Below are positions 33,933-42,698 of a stretch of DNA of 64,000 nucleotides, piece after piece. Every line of letters begins with the position of its first letter. The stretch's first letter is position 1. The stretch is taken from positions 62,001-126,000 of the forward strand of contig NZ_BAAAIV010000011.1 in the NCBI RefSeq assembly GCF_039526245.1, in the 5' to 3' direction. Origin of the DNA: Arthrobacter_H rhombi. GTDB taxonomy: Bacteria; Actinomycetota; Actinomycetes; Actinomycetales; Micrococcaceae. Both the position numbers and the translations under genes were made by a program. The notes under the pieces were generated by a model. It made no database searches. It worked only from the letters and a program-made list of their open reading frames with translations, and was not told the DNA's origin.

Positions 33933-36855
33933 CGCGACGGCTCCCTTCAGGGTCGTAGAGGACGGGGGACGTGATTTCGACATCGATGAGCTGGCCGTCC
34001 AGGGGCGACTGGACGATCTCGCCGATGCGGTTGCGGCCGTTTTCGACGAGGGCCAGACCGAAGGTCCGTCCCAGGGCCGGGCTGCGGTAGCTGGAGGTGA
34101 CGTGGCCCTCCATGGGCACCGGTCCATCCTGCGGGGTGATCGGGGTCCCGGCGTTCACCAGCTGGGCGCCCTCGGGCAACAGGGTGGTCTTGTCCACCGG
34201 GAGCACCCCGACGAGGTGCTTGCGGTCCTCGCGGGCCGTGTCGTCACGGGTGAAGGAGCGGTTCCCGATGAAGTCCTTGAGCTTGGAAACCACCCAGTCC
34301 ATGCCGGCGTCCTGCGGGGTCACCGTGCCGTCGGTGTCCTGGCCGACGATGATGAACCCCTTCTCGGCGCGCAGCACGTGCATGGTCTCGGTGCCGTAGG
34401 GGGTGATGTTGAATTCGGCGCCGGCGGCGGCGACGTCCTCCCACACCTTGAGCCCGTACCAGGCGGCCACGTTGATCTCGAAGGCGAGCTCTCCGGAGAA
34501 GGAGATGCGGCAGATCCGTGCCGGGATCCCGCTGGCCAGCGTGGTCTCGCGGAAGGCCATGAACTTGAACGCGTCGTTGGACAGGTCCAGCTCCGGGGCC
34601 AGCTTCTCCAGGACGGCACGGGACTTCGGCCCGACGACGGCGACCGTGGAGTACTGCTCGGTCACCGAGGTGCACACCACGTCCAGTTCCGGCCATTCGG
34701 TCTGCAGCCATTCCTCCAGCCAGTCCAGGACCTTGGCCGCGCCGCCGGTGGTGGTGGTCATGAAGTAGCGGTCCTCTTCGAGCCGCAGGGTCACGCCGTC
34801 GTCGTAGATCATCCCGTCGGGGGTGCACATGACGCCGTAGCGGCCCATGCCCGGCTTGAGCTTCTTGAAGCCGTTGGTGTAGATCCGGTTCAGGAATTCG
34901 CCGGCGTCGCGCCCGCGGATCTCGATCTTGCCCAGCGTGGTCGCATCCATGAAGCCGACCGAATCGCGGGTGGCTGCGCATTCGCGCTGGACGGCCGTGT
35001 CCATGTCCTCGCCGGCCAGTGGGAAGTACCAGGGGCGCTTCCACTGCCCGACATCCTCGAACTCGGCGCCGTGGGCGACGTGCCAGGGGTGGATCGAGGT
35101 CAGGCGGGCCGGGTCGAGCATTTGCCCGCGCTGGCGTCCGGCCAGAGCGGCGAAGGAGACCGGCGTGTAGGGGGCACGGAAGGTGGTGGTGCCGATCTCG
35201 CCGAGCTCGTCGACGCCCAGGATGGCGGCAATGACGCCGATGGCGGCCACGCCGCTGGTCTTGCCCTGGTCGTTGGCGGTGCTGATCGAGGTGTAGCGCT
35301 TGATGTGTTCCACCGAGCGCATGCCGGCCCCGGTGGAGCGGACGATGTCCGCCACGGTCTGGTCGCGCTGCAGGTCCACGAAGTGGCTGTGCCATTCGCC
35401 GTCGGAGGCCTCGGTCGAGCGCACCAGCCACAGCGGGCGCGGCGCGGCGAGCTCGGCCGGCTGCGCGGAGGGGACGGTCACGGAGGCCGCCGTGCCGGTG
35501 GCCTTCACGGCGTCCGCACCGGCGGAGTGCCCCTCGGCCAGGCAGGCCGCGAGGTCGTAGGACCCGTTGACGGCACCCGCGGTCTGCAGGTTCCGCACCG
35601 GCTTGCCGGGCACGAACGCGGCGAGCTCGCGGTTCCAGGCCACCTTGCCCTGGCGCTGGCTGAACAGGTGCACGACGGGGCTCCAGCCGTTGGACACGGC
35701 CAGCAGGTCCGCGGTGAGGACCTCGGCGTCACCGGTGGCGTGGCCGTCCTCATCGAGGGAGGCCACGCTCACGGAGCTGACCCGGCCGCTGGCATCGGCG
35801 GCGGTGTCGACCACGGCCGAGCCGAGGATCGAGCGCACGCCGGTCGCGGCGAGCACCCGGGCGGCCTCGGCGGAAGCCTCGGTGCGGGAGTCGACGACGG
35901 CGGCGACCTCGACCCCGGCCGCCTGGAGGTCGGCGGCCGTGGCGTAGGCGGAGTCATTGGTGGTCGCGACCACGACGCGTGCACCGGCGGCGACACCGTA
36001 GCGGTTCAGGTAGCTGCGCACCGCGGAGGCGAGCATGACGCCGGGGCGGTCGTTGTTCGCGAACACCAGCGGGCGTTCGTGGGCACCGGTGGCCAGCACG
36101 ACCTGCTTGGCGCGGATGTGCCAGATGCGCTCGCGGGACACCCCGGGGCCGGGATCGGCGGACAGGTGGTCGGTGCGTCGCTGGACGGCGATGAGGTAGT
36201 TCTCGTCGTAGGCGCCAAACGCTGTGGTGCGCGGCAGGTAGGTGAATTCCTCCGAGCCCTGCAGTTCCTTCGCGGTGCGTGCGGCCCACTGGGCGCCGGG
36301 GACGCCGTCGACCTGCTCGGTGCCGGCGGAGAGCAGGGATCCGCCGGGGGCGGGCTGCTCGTCGATGAGGATGGTGCGCACGCCGGACGCGGCCGCCTGG
36401 CGAGCAGCAGCCAGCCCGGCGGGGCCGGCCCCGACGACGACGACGTCGGCATGGACGTACTTGCGGTCGTAGTAGGCCTCGTCGCGGCGCGGGTCGAGCA
36501 CGCCCAGCCCGCTGAGGTATGTCGCCGTCATGCCGTCCGTGACCTGGGTGGCGGTGGCCGGCAGCATGGACTCGTCGACCTGACCGGCAAAGCGGGACGC
36601 GACGGTGACCAGGGCGTTGGGCTCCTCGACGCCTGCCGCCAGGATACCGCGGGGGCGGTCCAGGTACAGGGAGTTGCCGCAGTCGATGCGGCCGGCCGCG
36701 AGGGCCGCCGAGGCGATGGTGTCGCCGGGGTGGGCCGCGATCTGCTGCCCGTCCAGGGTGAGGCTGATGCTCCGGGACCGGTCGATGCCGTGGCCCGGGG
36801 CCTGGCCGGCGTCCAGGCGTCCGGTCAGCTGTGCTGCAGGCTGCGCGGTGCTCAT
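33925..36855 (-). CDS. soxA: Sarcosine oxidase alpha subunit
   Basis: 976 residues. An N-terminal 2Fe-2S-ferredoxin-like domain without the cluster cysteines (about 25-110: SISLTLDGQQIAAHPGDTIASAALAAG) is followed by an NAD(P)/FAD-type Rossmann domain (VVVVGAGPAGLAAARQAA, about 140) and a C-terminal GcvT-like tetrahydrofolate domain (about 590-970). This subunit binds NAD and folate; the enzyme oxidises sarcosine to glycine and passes the methyl carbon to tetrahydrofolate as the 5,10-methylene form, or releases formaldehyde. The start overlaps the soxD stop by 4 bases. Confidence 0.96.
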   Translation of the reverse strand: MSTAQPAAQLTGRLDAGQAPGHGIDRSRSISLTLDGQQIAAHPGDTIASAALAAGRIDCGNSLYLDRPRGILAAGVEEPNALVTVASRFAGQVDESMLPATATQVTDGMTATYLSGLGVLDPRRDEAYYDRKYVHADVVVVGAGPAGLAAARQAAASGVRTILIDEQPAPGGSLLSAGTEQVDGVPGAQWAARTAKELQGSEEFTYLPRTTAFGAYDENYLIAVQRRTDHLSADPGPGVSRERIWHIRAKQVVLATGAHERPLVFANNDRPGVMLASAVRSYLNRYGVAAGARVVVATTNDSAYATAADLQAAGVEVAAVVDSRTEASAEAARVLAATGVRSILGSAVVDTAADASGRVSSVSVASLDEDGHATGDAEVLTADLLAVSNGWSPVVHLFSQRQGKVAWNRELAAFVPGKPVRNLQTAGAVNGSYDLAACLAEGHSAGADAVKATGTAASVTVPSAQPAELAAPRPLWLVRSTEASDGEWHSHFVDLQRDQTVADIVRSTGAGMRSVEHIKRYTSISTANDQGKTSGVAAIGVIAAILGVDELGEIGTTTFRAPYTPVSFAALAGRQRGQMLDPARLTSIHPWHVAHGAEFEDVGQWKRPWYFPLAGEDMDTAVQRECAATRDSVGFMDATTLGKIEIRGRDAGEFLNRIYTNGFKKLKPGMGRYGVMCTPDGMIYDDGVTLRLEEDRYFMTTTTGGAAKVLDWLEEWLQTEWPELDVVCTSVTEQYSTVAVVGPKSRAVLEKLAPELDLSNDAFKFMAFRETTLASGIPARICRISFSGELAFEINVAAWYGLKVWEDVAAAGAEFNITPYGTETMHVLRAEKGFIIVGQDTDGTVTPQDAGMDWVVSKLKDFIGNRSFTRDDTAREDRKHLVGVLPVDKTTLLPEGAQLVNAGTPITPQDGPVPMEGHVTSSYRSPALGRTFGLALVENGRNRIGEIVQSPLDGQLIDVEITSPVLYDPEGSRRDG

Positions 36856-37181
36856 CGTGCTCCTCCTTCGGGGGCGTTCTGCTGTGCCTTGACCAGCTCG
36901 GGGGAGGCGACGTCCGGTCGCGGCTCGTCGAGCTGGTAGATGGCTTCGATTTCATAGGTGGCGGTGTCGCGCAGCGCGTTGAACCACTTGCGGCATCCGG
37001 CGGCGTGGTTCCATCGTTCGGCGAAGATGCCCTTGGGGTTGGTGCGGTAGAACAGGTAGCGCGACCACTCGCTGTCGGTCAGCGTCGAGGGGTCCTCGGG
37101 GTACGCGACATGCGCCTGGCCGCCATAGTGGTATTCGGTTTCATCGCGTGGCCCGCAGTTGGGGCATTCAATGAGCAGCAT
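36852..37181 (-). CDS. soxD: Sarcosine oxidase delta subunit
   Basis: 109 residues. The zinc ligands of SoxD are all present at the known positions: C6 and C9 (IECPNCG), H59 and C63 (NHAAGC). The C-terminus (LVKAQQNAPEGGAR) is short. It is the small structural subunit of heterotetrameric sarcosine oxidase, sitting 24 bases after soxB and overlapping soxA. Confidence 0.96.
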   Translation of the reverse strand: MLLIECPNCGPRDETEYHYGGQAHVAYPEDPSTLTDSEWSRYLFYRTNPKGIFAERWNHAAGCRKWFNALRDTATYEIEAIYQLDEPRPDVASPELVKAQQNAPEGGAR

Positions 37182-37205
37182 GGGGAGTCCTTCTCAGATG
37201 GGTGC

Positions 37206-38423
37206 TTAGTGGGCGACGGCTGCGGCGCCGTGCTCGTCGATCAGCTTTCCGGTTTCGAAGCGGTCCAGCGCGAACGGGGCGTTCAGCGGATGAGCCTCGC
37301 CGGTGGCGATGGTGTGGGCGAACGTGTAGCCGGCGCCCGGAGTGCCCTTGAAGCCGCCGGTGCCCCAGCCGCAGTTCACGAACATTCCCTCGATGGGGGT
37401 CGAGGAGACGATCGGGGAGGCGTCCATGGTGACATCGACGATCCCGCCCCAGGTCCGCAGGAGGTGTGCCCGCGAGAAGATCGGGAACAGCTCGACGGCG
37501 GCCGACATCTGTTCTTCGATCACATGGAACGCACCCCGCTGGCCGTAGCCGTTGTAGGGGTCGACGCCGGCGCCCATGACCAGCTCTCCCTTATGCGCCT
37601 GCGAGACGTAGACGTGGACGTGGTTGGACATGACGACCGTCGGGTGGACCGGCTCGAAGAGCTCTGAGACCAGGGCCTGCAGCGGGTGCGACTGGATCGG
37701 CAGGTCGAACCCGGCCATTTCTGCCAGCACCGATGAGTGCCCGGCACCGCACAGGCCGACCTTGTCGGTGAGGATGCGGCCCTGGCTGGTTTCCACGCCG
37801 ACGACGCGGTTTCCGTCCTTGACGAAGCCGGTGACTTCGCAGTTCTGGATGATGTCCACGCCCATCTCGTCGCATTTGCGGGCGAAGGCCCAAGCGACAT
37901 GGTCGTGCTTGGCAATGCCGGCGCGCGGCTGGTAGGTGGCGCCCATGACCGGGTATCGGATGTCGTCCCCGGTGTTGATGATCGGGCACAGCTCCTTGAC
38001 TTGGTTCGGTTCCAGCCACTCGGCGTCCACGCCATTGAGGACGTTGGCGTTGACGCGGCGCTTGGATTCACGCACATCCTGCAGGGTGTGGGCCAGGTTC
38101 ATCACCCCGCGCTGGGAGAACAGGAAGTCGTAGTCCAGTTCCTCGGGAAGCTGCTCCCAGAGCTTGAGGGAGTGCTCGTACATCCCGGCGCTCTCGTCCC
38201 ACAGGTAGTTCGAGCGGATGATGGTGGTGTTGCGGGCCATGTTGCCGCCGGCCAGCCAGCCGCGTTCCAGGATGGCGATGTTCGTCATGCCGTGGTTCTT
38301 GGCCAGGTAGTAGGCGGTAGCCAGGCCATGGCCACCGCCGCCGACGATGACGGCGTCATAGGAGGGCTTCGGCTCGGCATTGCGCCACAGGAAGTCCGGG
38401 TGCTCGGGCAGGAGATCGGCCAT
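37206..38423 (-). CDS. soxB: Sarcosine oxidase beta subunit
   Basis: 405 residues. The FAD-binding loop VIVGGGGHGLATAYYLAK (about 25-42) is followed by the DAO-type oxidase domain. The histidine that carries the covalent FMN in this family matches H173 in GIAKHDHVAWAF, the same number as in the Corynebacterium enzyme. The C-terminal WGTGGFKGTPGAG motif closes the flavin site. This subunit oxidises sarcosine and sends electrons to oxygen through FMN. It starts 2 bases after the glyA stop. Confidence 0.96.
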   Translation of the reverse strand: MADLLPEHPDFLWRNAEPKPSYDAVIVGGGGHGLATAYYLAKNHGMTNIAILERGWLAGGNMARNTTIIRSNYLWDESAGMYEHSLKLWEQLPEELDYDFLFSQRGVMNLAHTLQDVRESKRRVNANVLNGVDAEWLEPNQVKELCPIINTGDDIRYPVMGATYQPRAGIAKHDHVAWAFARKCDEMGVDIIQNCEVTGFVKDGNRVVGVETSQGRILTDKVGLCGAGHSSVLAEMAGFDLPIQSHPLQALVSELFEPVHPTVVMSNHVHVYVSQAHKGELVMGAGVDPYNGYGQRGAFHVIEEQMSAAVELFPIFSRAHLLRTWGGIVDVTMDASPIVSSTPIEGMFVNCGWGTGGFKGTPGAGYTFAHTIATGEAHPLNAPFALDRFETGKLIDEHGAAAVAH

Positions 38424-38425
38424 GA

Positions 38426-39775
38426 TCAGGCTCCAATCGTTGAAGAGAGGTGGGGGAGTTCGGGGTAGAGGGGGTGGGCGGTGGCCAGGGCAGAGACCCG
38501 GTCCGCCAGCGGGGCGAGCACCGACTCGTCGACCTCGCCCTCGGCAGTGCCGGCCACCAACGCCTCGGCGATGATGTCGGCAACATCGGAGAACGCGGCT
38601 TCGGAGAAACCACGCGTGGCCAACGCCGGGGTCCCGATCCGCAACCCCGACGTCACCATCGGAGGACGCGGATCAAACGGGACAGCGTTGCGGTTCACCG
38701 TGATCCCCACCCGGGCCAACAAGTCCTCGCCCTGCTGGCCATCGAGAACCGAATCACGCAGATCCACCAACACCAGGTGCACATCAGTGCCCCCGGTCAA
38801 CACGCTGATCCCCCGCGCCGAGACATCCTCACCGGTCAGGCGTTCGGCCAGGATCCGCGCACCAGCCAGGGTACGGGTCTGGCGCTCGGCGAACTCCTGC
38901 GAGGCAGCGATCTTGAACGCGACGGCCTTGCCCGCGATCACATGCTCCAACGGCCCGCCTTGCTGTCCCGGGAACACCGCGGAATTGACCTTCTTGGCCA
39001 CGTCGGCGTCGTTGGTCAGGATGATCCCGCCACGCGGGCCGGCCAACGTCTTATGCGTCGTGGACGACACCACATGCGCGTGCGGAACCGGTGAGGGGTG
39101 CAGTCCCGCAGCGACCAGGCCAGCGAAGTGGGCCATGTCCACGAACAGGTAGGCGCCGACCTCATCGGCGATCGCCCGGAACCGGGCGAAATCCAACTGC
39201 CGCGGGTACGCCGACCAGCCGGCAACGATCATCTTCGGCCGGTGCTCGCGCGCCAGCGCCGCCACCTGGTCCATATCGACCTCGTAGGAGGCCTCATCGA
39301 CCCCATACGGGACGATGTTGTAGAGCCGACCGGAGAAATTGATCTTCATCCCGTGCGTCAGGTGCCCGCCATGGGCCAGGTTCAACCCCATCACGGTGTC
39401 ACCGGGACGGATCAGCGCGTGCATCACCGACGCGTTGGCCTGCGCACCGGAGTGCGGCTGGACGTTCGCGAAACCGGCACCGAACAGGGCCTTGACCCGC
39501 TCGATCGCCAACGACTCGATCACGTCCACCTGCTCGCAGCCACCGTAGTAGCGCCGCCCCGGGTAGCCCTCGGCGTACTTGTTCGTCAGCACCGAGCCCT
39601 GGGCGGCCATCACTGCCTGCGCCGTGTGGTTCTCCGACGCGATCATCTCCAGGCCGTCCTGCTGGCGGGCCAGCTCGGCATCGATCCGCGAGGCGACCTC
39701 GGGATCGAGCTCGGCCAATGAAGCCGTCAGGGACGGAGCGGCCACGGGGCCAGCCTCCAAGGTGGGGTTCACCAT
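38426..39775 (-). CDS. glyA: Serine hydroxymethyltransferase
   Basis: 449 residues. PLP-binding lysine in THKTLAGPRGG (K242), substrate motifs MIASENHTAQAVMAAQGS and YAEGYPGRRYYGGCE. It joins glycine and 5,10-methylene-tetrahydrofolate into serine, using both products of sarcosine oxidase. It is probably a second, pathway-dedicated copy beside the housekeeping gene (inference). The start is ATG 39775 with GAGGA six bases upstream. First gene of the seven-gene minus-strand operon. Confidence 0.96.
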   Translation of the reverse strand: MVNPTLEAGPVAAPSLTASLAELDPEVASRIDAELARQQDGLEMIASENHTAQAVMAAQGSVLTNKYAEGYPGRRYYGGCEQVDVIESLAIERVKALFGAGFANVQPHSGAQANASVMHALIRPGDTVMGLNLAHGGHLTHGMKINFSGRLYNIVPYGVDEASYEVDMDQVAALAREHRPKMIVAGWSAYPRQLDFARFRAIADEVGAYLFVDMAHFAGLVAAGLHPSPVPHAHVVSSTTHKTLAGPRGGIILTNDADVAKKVNSAVFPGQQGGPLEHVIAGKAVAFKIAASQEFAERQTRTLAGARILAERLTGEDVSARGISVLTGGTDVHLVLVDLRDSVLDGQQGEDLLARVGITVNRNAVPFDPRPPMVTSGLRIGTPALATRGFSEAAFSDVADIIAEALVAGTAEGEVDESVLAPLADRVSALATAHPLYPELPHLSSTIGA

Positions 39776-39805
39776 CGGAATCCTCGATTTCTGTTGTCGC
39801 AAACT

Positions 39806-39835
39806 AATATATCAATCTCCCGGTTAGCGTATGAT
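39806..39835. promoter_or_regulatory. Divergent control region of glyA-sox operon and GntR gene
   Basis: In the 139 bases between the two genes, the minus strand has TATATT (39806-39811) as a likely -10 for glyA with a poor -35. The plus strand has TATGAT (39830-39835) as a likely -10 for the regulator. CTAA (39804) and TTAG (39824) flank the stretch between them; a GntR operator is expected here but is not clearly defined. Confidence 0.35.
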
Positions 39836-39914
39836 GGGAATCACACCCCGTCAATGGGTGGCACGAAATTCATTGGCGGCAACCGAGATGAACGCGTAGC
39901 AGTGAGGATCTAGC

Positions 39915-40571
39915 GTGACGATGACCAGTGTTGCCGCGGGCCAGGAGTCCCTGGCCGAACGCGCCTACCTGCAATTGAGGGATCGGCTGATCATGCTGGC
40001 GATCGCCCCCGGCGATCCCATCAACGAGGGCCTGCTGGCCGCCGAGCTGGACATCGGCAGGACGCCGATCCGTGAGGCACTCAAGCGGCTGGAGACCGAC
40101 CACCTGGTGGTGTCCTACCCGCGGCGTGGCACCTTCGCCACCATCGTCGACATCACGGAACTCGCGGCGATCTCGGAAATGCGGCAACTGCTCGAACCCC
40201 TCGCCGCCCGCAAGGCCGCACTACATGCACCGGGTGCCCTGCGGCGGCACCTGGCGCAGACGGCGGCCGAGATCGAGGCGCTGGATGCCAGTCGCGAACG
40301 GAAAACACTGATGGAGTACGACCTTGAGGTGCACCGCTCGATCTACCGGGCGACGGAGAACCACCATCTGCAGGAGACCCTGGTGCGACTGGACAACCTG
40401 GCGACGCGGATTTGGTGTCTGGTTCTGGACCGTCTGCCTGGCGTCGTCGAGCATATCCACGAGCACGCAGAGCTGCTGCACGCTATCGTCGACGGCGACG
40501 CAGACCGGGCCGAACGGTTGGCCTCCGAGCACGTGGCACATTTCGAGGCATCCGTGCGGGCGATCCTCTAA
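39915..40571 (+). CDS. GntR-family regulator with FCD domain
   Basis: 218 residues. N-terminal winged helix (AERAYLQLRDRLIMLAIAPGDPINEGLLAAELDIGRTPIREALKRLETDHLVVSYPRRGTFAT), C-terminal helical FCD ligand domain (about 85-215) with DLEVHRSIYRAT and the metal-binding His residues in ENHHLQ and HAELLHAIVDGD. Divergent from glyA-soxBDAG-sdaA-purU, so probably their ligand-responsive repressor. GTG 39915 has GAGGA about six bases upstream; ATG 39921 is possible. Confidence 0.9.
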   Translation: MTMTSVAAGQESLAERAYLQLRDRLIMLAIAPGDPINEGLLAAELDIGRTPIREALKRLETDHLVVSYPRRGTFATIVDITELAAISEMRQLLEPLAARKAALHAPGALRRHLAQTAAEIEALDASRERKTLMEYDLEVHRSIYRATENHHLQETLVRLDNLATRIWCLVLDRLPGVVEHIHEHAELLHAIVDGDADRAERLASEHVAHFEASVRAIL

Positions 40572-40642
40572 CCGGCTGCGAATCGCGCATCTCCGCCTTG
40601 CCTCAAGTCAATGTGCTCGCGAACGTTTTGCGCGTGCCTCGA

Positions 40643-40805
40643 CTAATTTGCTCGCGAAACTCCTGGGGCGCCGCGGTGGGTGCGGAGCATGGCGCGGGTG
40701 ATCAACTGGTTCTGGATAGCGTTGATCTCCCGCGTGATCGCCGCGGGGTTGAGTCCATGGTCGATCCTCGCCAGTTCCCGCGCACGGCCGGCATCGAGGG
40801 CATGT
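40643..40805 (-). pseudogene. C-terminal remnant of a DDE transposase/integrase
   Basis: Open frame ALDAGRARELARIDHG..., then LNPAAITREINAIQNQLI, ending at TAG 40643-40645. It resembles the extreme C-terminus of rve-type actinobacterial transposases. It abuts the left end of the IS3 element; the matching N-terminal part lies on the other side (42107-42489), but the catalytic middle is missing. The short 40572-40642 stretch holds only a repeated TGCTCGCGAA (40614 and 40650). Confidence 0.45.
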
Positions 40806-40856
40806 TGTCAAGCCCCGGGTTTGATGGAGATCAATTTGGTTGGAAATTGATGCTGG

Positions 40857-41740
40857 TCACGGCGCGTTGGCCGAGGCGTTGAATCGTTCGTATTCGACCG
40901 GCGGGACGTGGCCGAGTTCGCCGTGCATACGCCCGAAGTCTTACCAATCGACCCACTCGGCGACGGCGACCTCGAGATGGTTCATATCCCGCCACGGACC
41001 CTTGTTCCGGACCAGCTCGGGCTTGAAGAATGAGTTGAGGCCTCGGCCATGGCGTTGTCGTAGCTATCGCCCTTGGAGCCCACGGACGCCACCGCGTCTT
41101 CGGCCTCGAGCCGCTCGGCGTATTTGATTGCCCGATACTGCACCCCGCGATCTGAATGGTGAGTGAGGCCGTTCAGATCGGTGCCGTCCTTGGCCCGGGT
41201 CCAGATCCCCATCTCCAGGGCATCCAGCGCCAGTTCGGTGTAGAGGCGGGTGGAGACCTGCCCGCCAACGATGCGGCGGGAGAAGACATCGAGCACGAAG
41301 GCCGCATACACCCAGCCGGCGAACGAGCGGATGTAGGTGATATCCGCGACCCAGGGCCGGTTCGCTGCCGGAGCTGTGAACCGACGTTCCATCAGGTCCG
41401 CGGGACGCCCGGTCTCCGGGGCTGGGTTCGTGCTCCGTGGCCCCTTGTCCATCGTGACGCCGCGCAGCCCTCCTGCGCGCTTCAGCCGCTCCACGGTGCA
41501 CCGTACCGCCGGAATCCCCTGTCGACGCAGCTCCGCATCGACCTTCTGCGCCCCATGGACGCCGTAGTTCGCCCCGTGGACCTGCCGGACGACGGGGGGC
41601 AGCCCGGTATCGCGGATGCTGCGGTCCGAGGGAGGTCTGGTGCAGCGGGCGTAGTCGGTGCTCGGGGCGAACTGCAGCACCCTGCAGGTCGGCTCGACCG
41701 CGTGTTCATCGCAGTGTTCGTCGATGAACGCGCACATCAC
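40857..41740 (-). pseudogene. IS3 transposase orfB, frameshifted and interrupted
   Basis: The rve integrase domain is clear: WVADITYIRSFAGWVYAAFVLDVFSRRIVGG (first Asp), HHSDRGVQY (second Asp) and DSYDNAMAEA (Glu). After AEA one base is missing at about 41040 (CTC reduced to TC), and in the restored frame a TAA (40941-40943) replaces the usual Tyr codon in VDWY. The remainder (FGRMHGELGHVPPVEYE) and the stop at 40857 are intact. The element cannot make an active transposase. Confidence 0.85.
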
Positions 41741-42054
41741 CTCGACGGGCGATCGAGCTCCGCCGTGAAAATAGCCGAGATCTGGCGCAGGATCGTGTTG
41801 GCCCGCCGCAACTCGCGCACCTCGCGTTCAAGGTCGGCCAGTCGGGTGGCGTCGTCGGTGGTGGTGACGGGACGGAGACCCTCGCCGGTTTCGGCGCGTT
41901 GGACCCGGTTGCGCAGCGCCTCGGGATTGACGCCGAGTTGCTCTCCGATGCGCCGGTAGGTGCCGGTCTAGGTGGCCACGTCTCGGCGGGCCTCGACGGC
42001 CATTCTCGTGGCCCACTCTTTCAGCTCCGCGGGGTCCTTAGATTTTGCTGGCAT
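41737..42054 (-). pseudogene. IS3 transposase orfA with internal stop
   Basis: 106 codons from ATG 42054: MPAKSKDPAELKEWATRMAV..., then the HTH segment TYRRIGEQLGVNPEALRNRV and the leucine-zipper end DLEREVRELRRANTILRQIS. TAG at 41968-41970 interrupts it after RRDVAT. It overlaps the start of orfB by 4 bases. Confidence 0.8.
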
Positions 42055-42106
42055 GAGAGCCATCCTTCCGGGTCATCGATCTCTCCATCAAACCCGGTGC
42101 GCTTCA

Positions 42107-42489
42107 GTCGCGGCCGACATGGACAGCCATTGCTCGCGGACCATGTCATCAAGGAGACCTGGCCGCGTCCCGAGTTCGGCGAACCAGGCAAACCGCTCGA
42201 GCGCGTCGTCCGTGACGGCGGCCAGCTATTTCCCACAGGGCTCGCCCTCGAGGGCCCAGGACCGTTCCAGGTTCCGGCACGCGGCCAGGCTGTCATTCCG
42301 TGCACGGTCTTTGAAGGCGGATGCCAGTCCTGCTGTCCGGCTGGCGGTGGACAGCAGCTGCCGGAACGCATCAGCCCAGCTCCAGTCCATCGCTGAGCAC
42401 AGCCTGTCGAGCGTCGCCGACTTCTGTTCTTTGGTCTCATCGGCCGTGGCCTTGGGCGTGGCTCGCGTGATTTCACGTCGTGCGCCCAT
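42107..42489 (-). pseudogene. N-terminal remnant of a DDE transposase/integrase
   Basis: Starts at ATG 42489 (AGGAGA upstream) with MGARREITRATPKATADETKEQ, then LDRLCSAMDWSWADAFRQLL, LERSWALEGEPCGK, a TAG at 42226-42228, and continues in frame LAAVTDDALERFAWF... to LSMSAAT, where the IS3 element begins. The MSAAT motif normally continues IDRYL in this transposase group. Together with 40643-40805 it is one old transposase gene split by the IS. Confidence 0.5.
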
Positions 42490-42616
42490 CGATATCTCCT
42501 GCTTCATCAACCCAGCACACCGGGTTGCCCATTCGATGACCGGAGCTTCGCGAGTAGACCCAAATGAGGCACGCGGCCCGTGCGGCGGGCATCCACCGCG
42601 AGTCTCCGCGAAGGGG

Positions 42617-42645
42617 TTGACAGTGACGCTCGCCACAAATATTGT
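42617..42645 (+). promoter_or_regulatory. Strong promoter of the transporter-creatinase operon
   Basis: TTGACA (42617-42622), 17-base spacer, TATTGT (42640-42645). This is the best sigma-70-type match in the window and lies 54 bases before the MHS transporter start. Confidence 0.7.
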
Positions 42646-42662
42646 GAACGCAACAGTGTTGC
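42634..42662 (+). promoter_or_regulatory. Two palindromes overlapping and following the -10
   Basis: CACAA-ATA-TTGTG (42634-42646) overlaps the -10 box, and GCAAC-AGT-GTTGC (42650-42662) covers the likely transcription start. Their position is that of a repressor operator; the IclR gene at 45499 in the same operon is the natural candidate (inference). Confidence 0.5.
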
Positions 42663-42698
42663 AACCAGTGCAACTCCAAACTTCTTTGGTGGTCCCTC

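Larger units (their letters stand above)
40806..42106 (-). mobile_element. Degenerate IS3-family insertion sequence, about 1.3 kb
   Basis: Bounded by terminal inverted repeats starting TG: the left 25 bases (40806-40830) and the right 25 bases (42082-42106, reversed) share the 16-base core CCGGGTTTGATGGAGA exactly. It contains orfA and orfB of an IS3 transposase, both broken. No target-site duplication is visible (flanks ATGT and GTCG), which together with the missing middle of the surrounding transposase suggests a deletion next to the element. Confidence 0.8.

Noticed and set aside
33874..36939. A 1021-codon plus-strand frame opposite soxA
   Set aside because: Antisense shadow of soxA, which has all family motifs and overlapping neighbours on the minus strand.
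39776..39914. Glycine riboswitch upstream of glyA
   Set aside because: The 139-base region is too short and lacks the paired aptamer core; a GntR-controlled promoter explains it better.
40614..40659. TGCTCGCGAA repeated twice 36 bases apart as a possible attachment site
   Set aside because: More likely debris at the end of the old transposase element; no integrase or matching site elsewhere.
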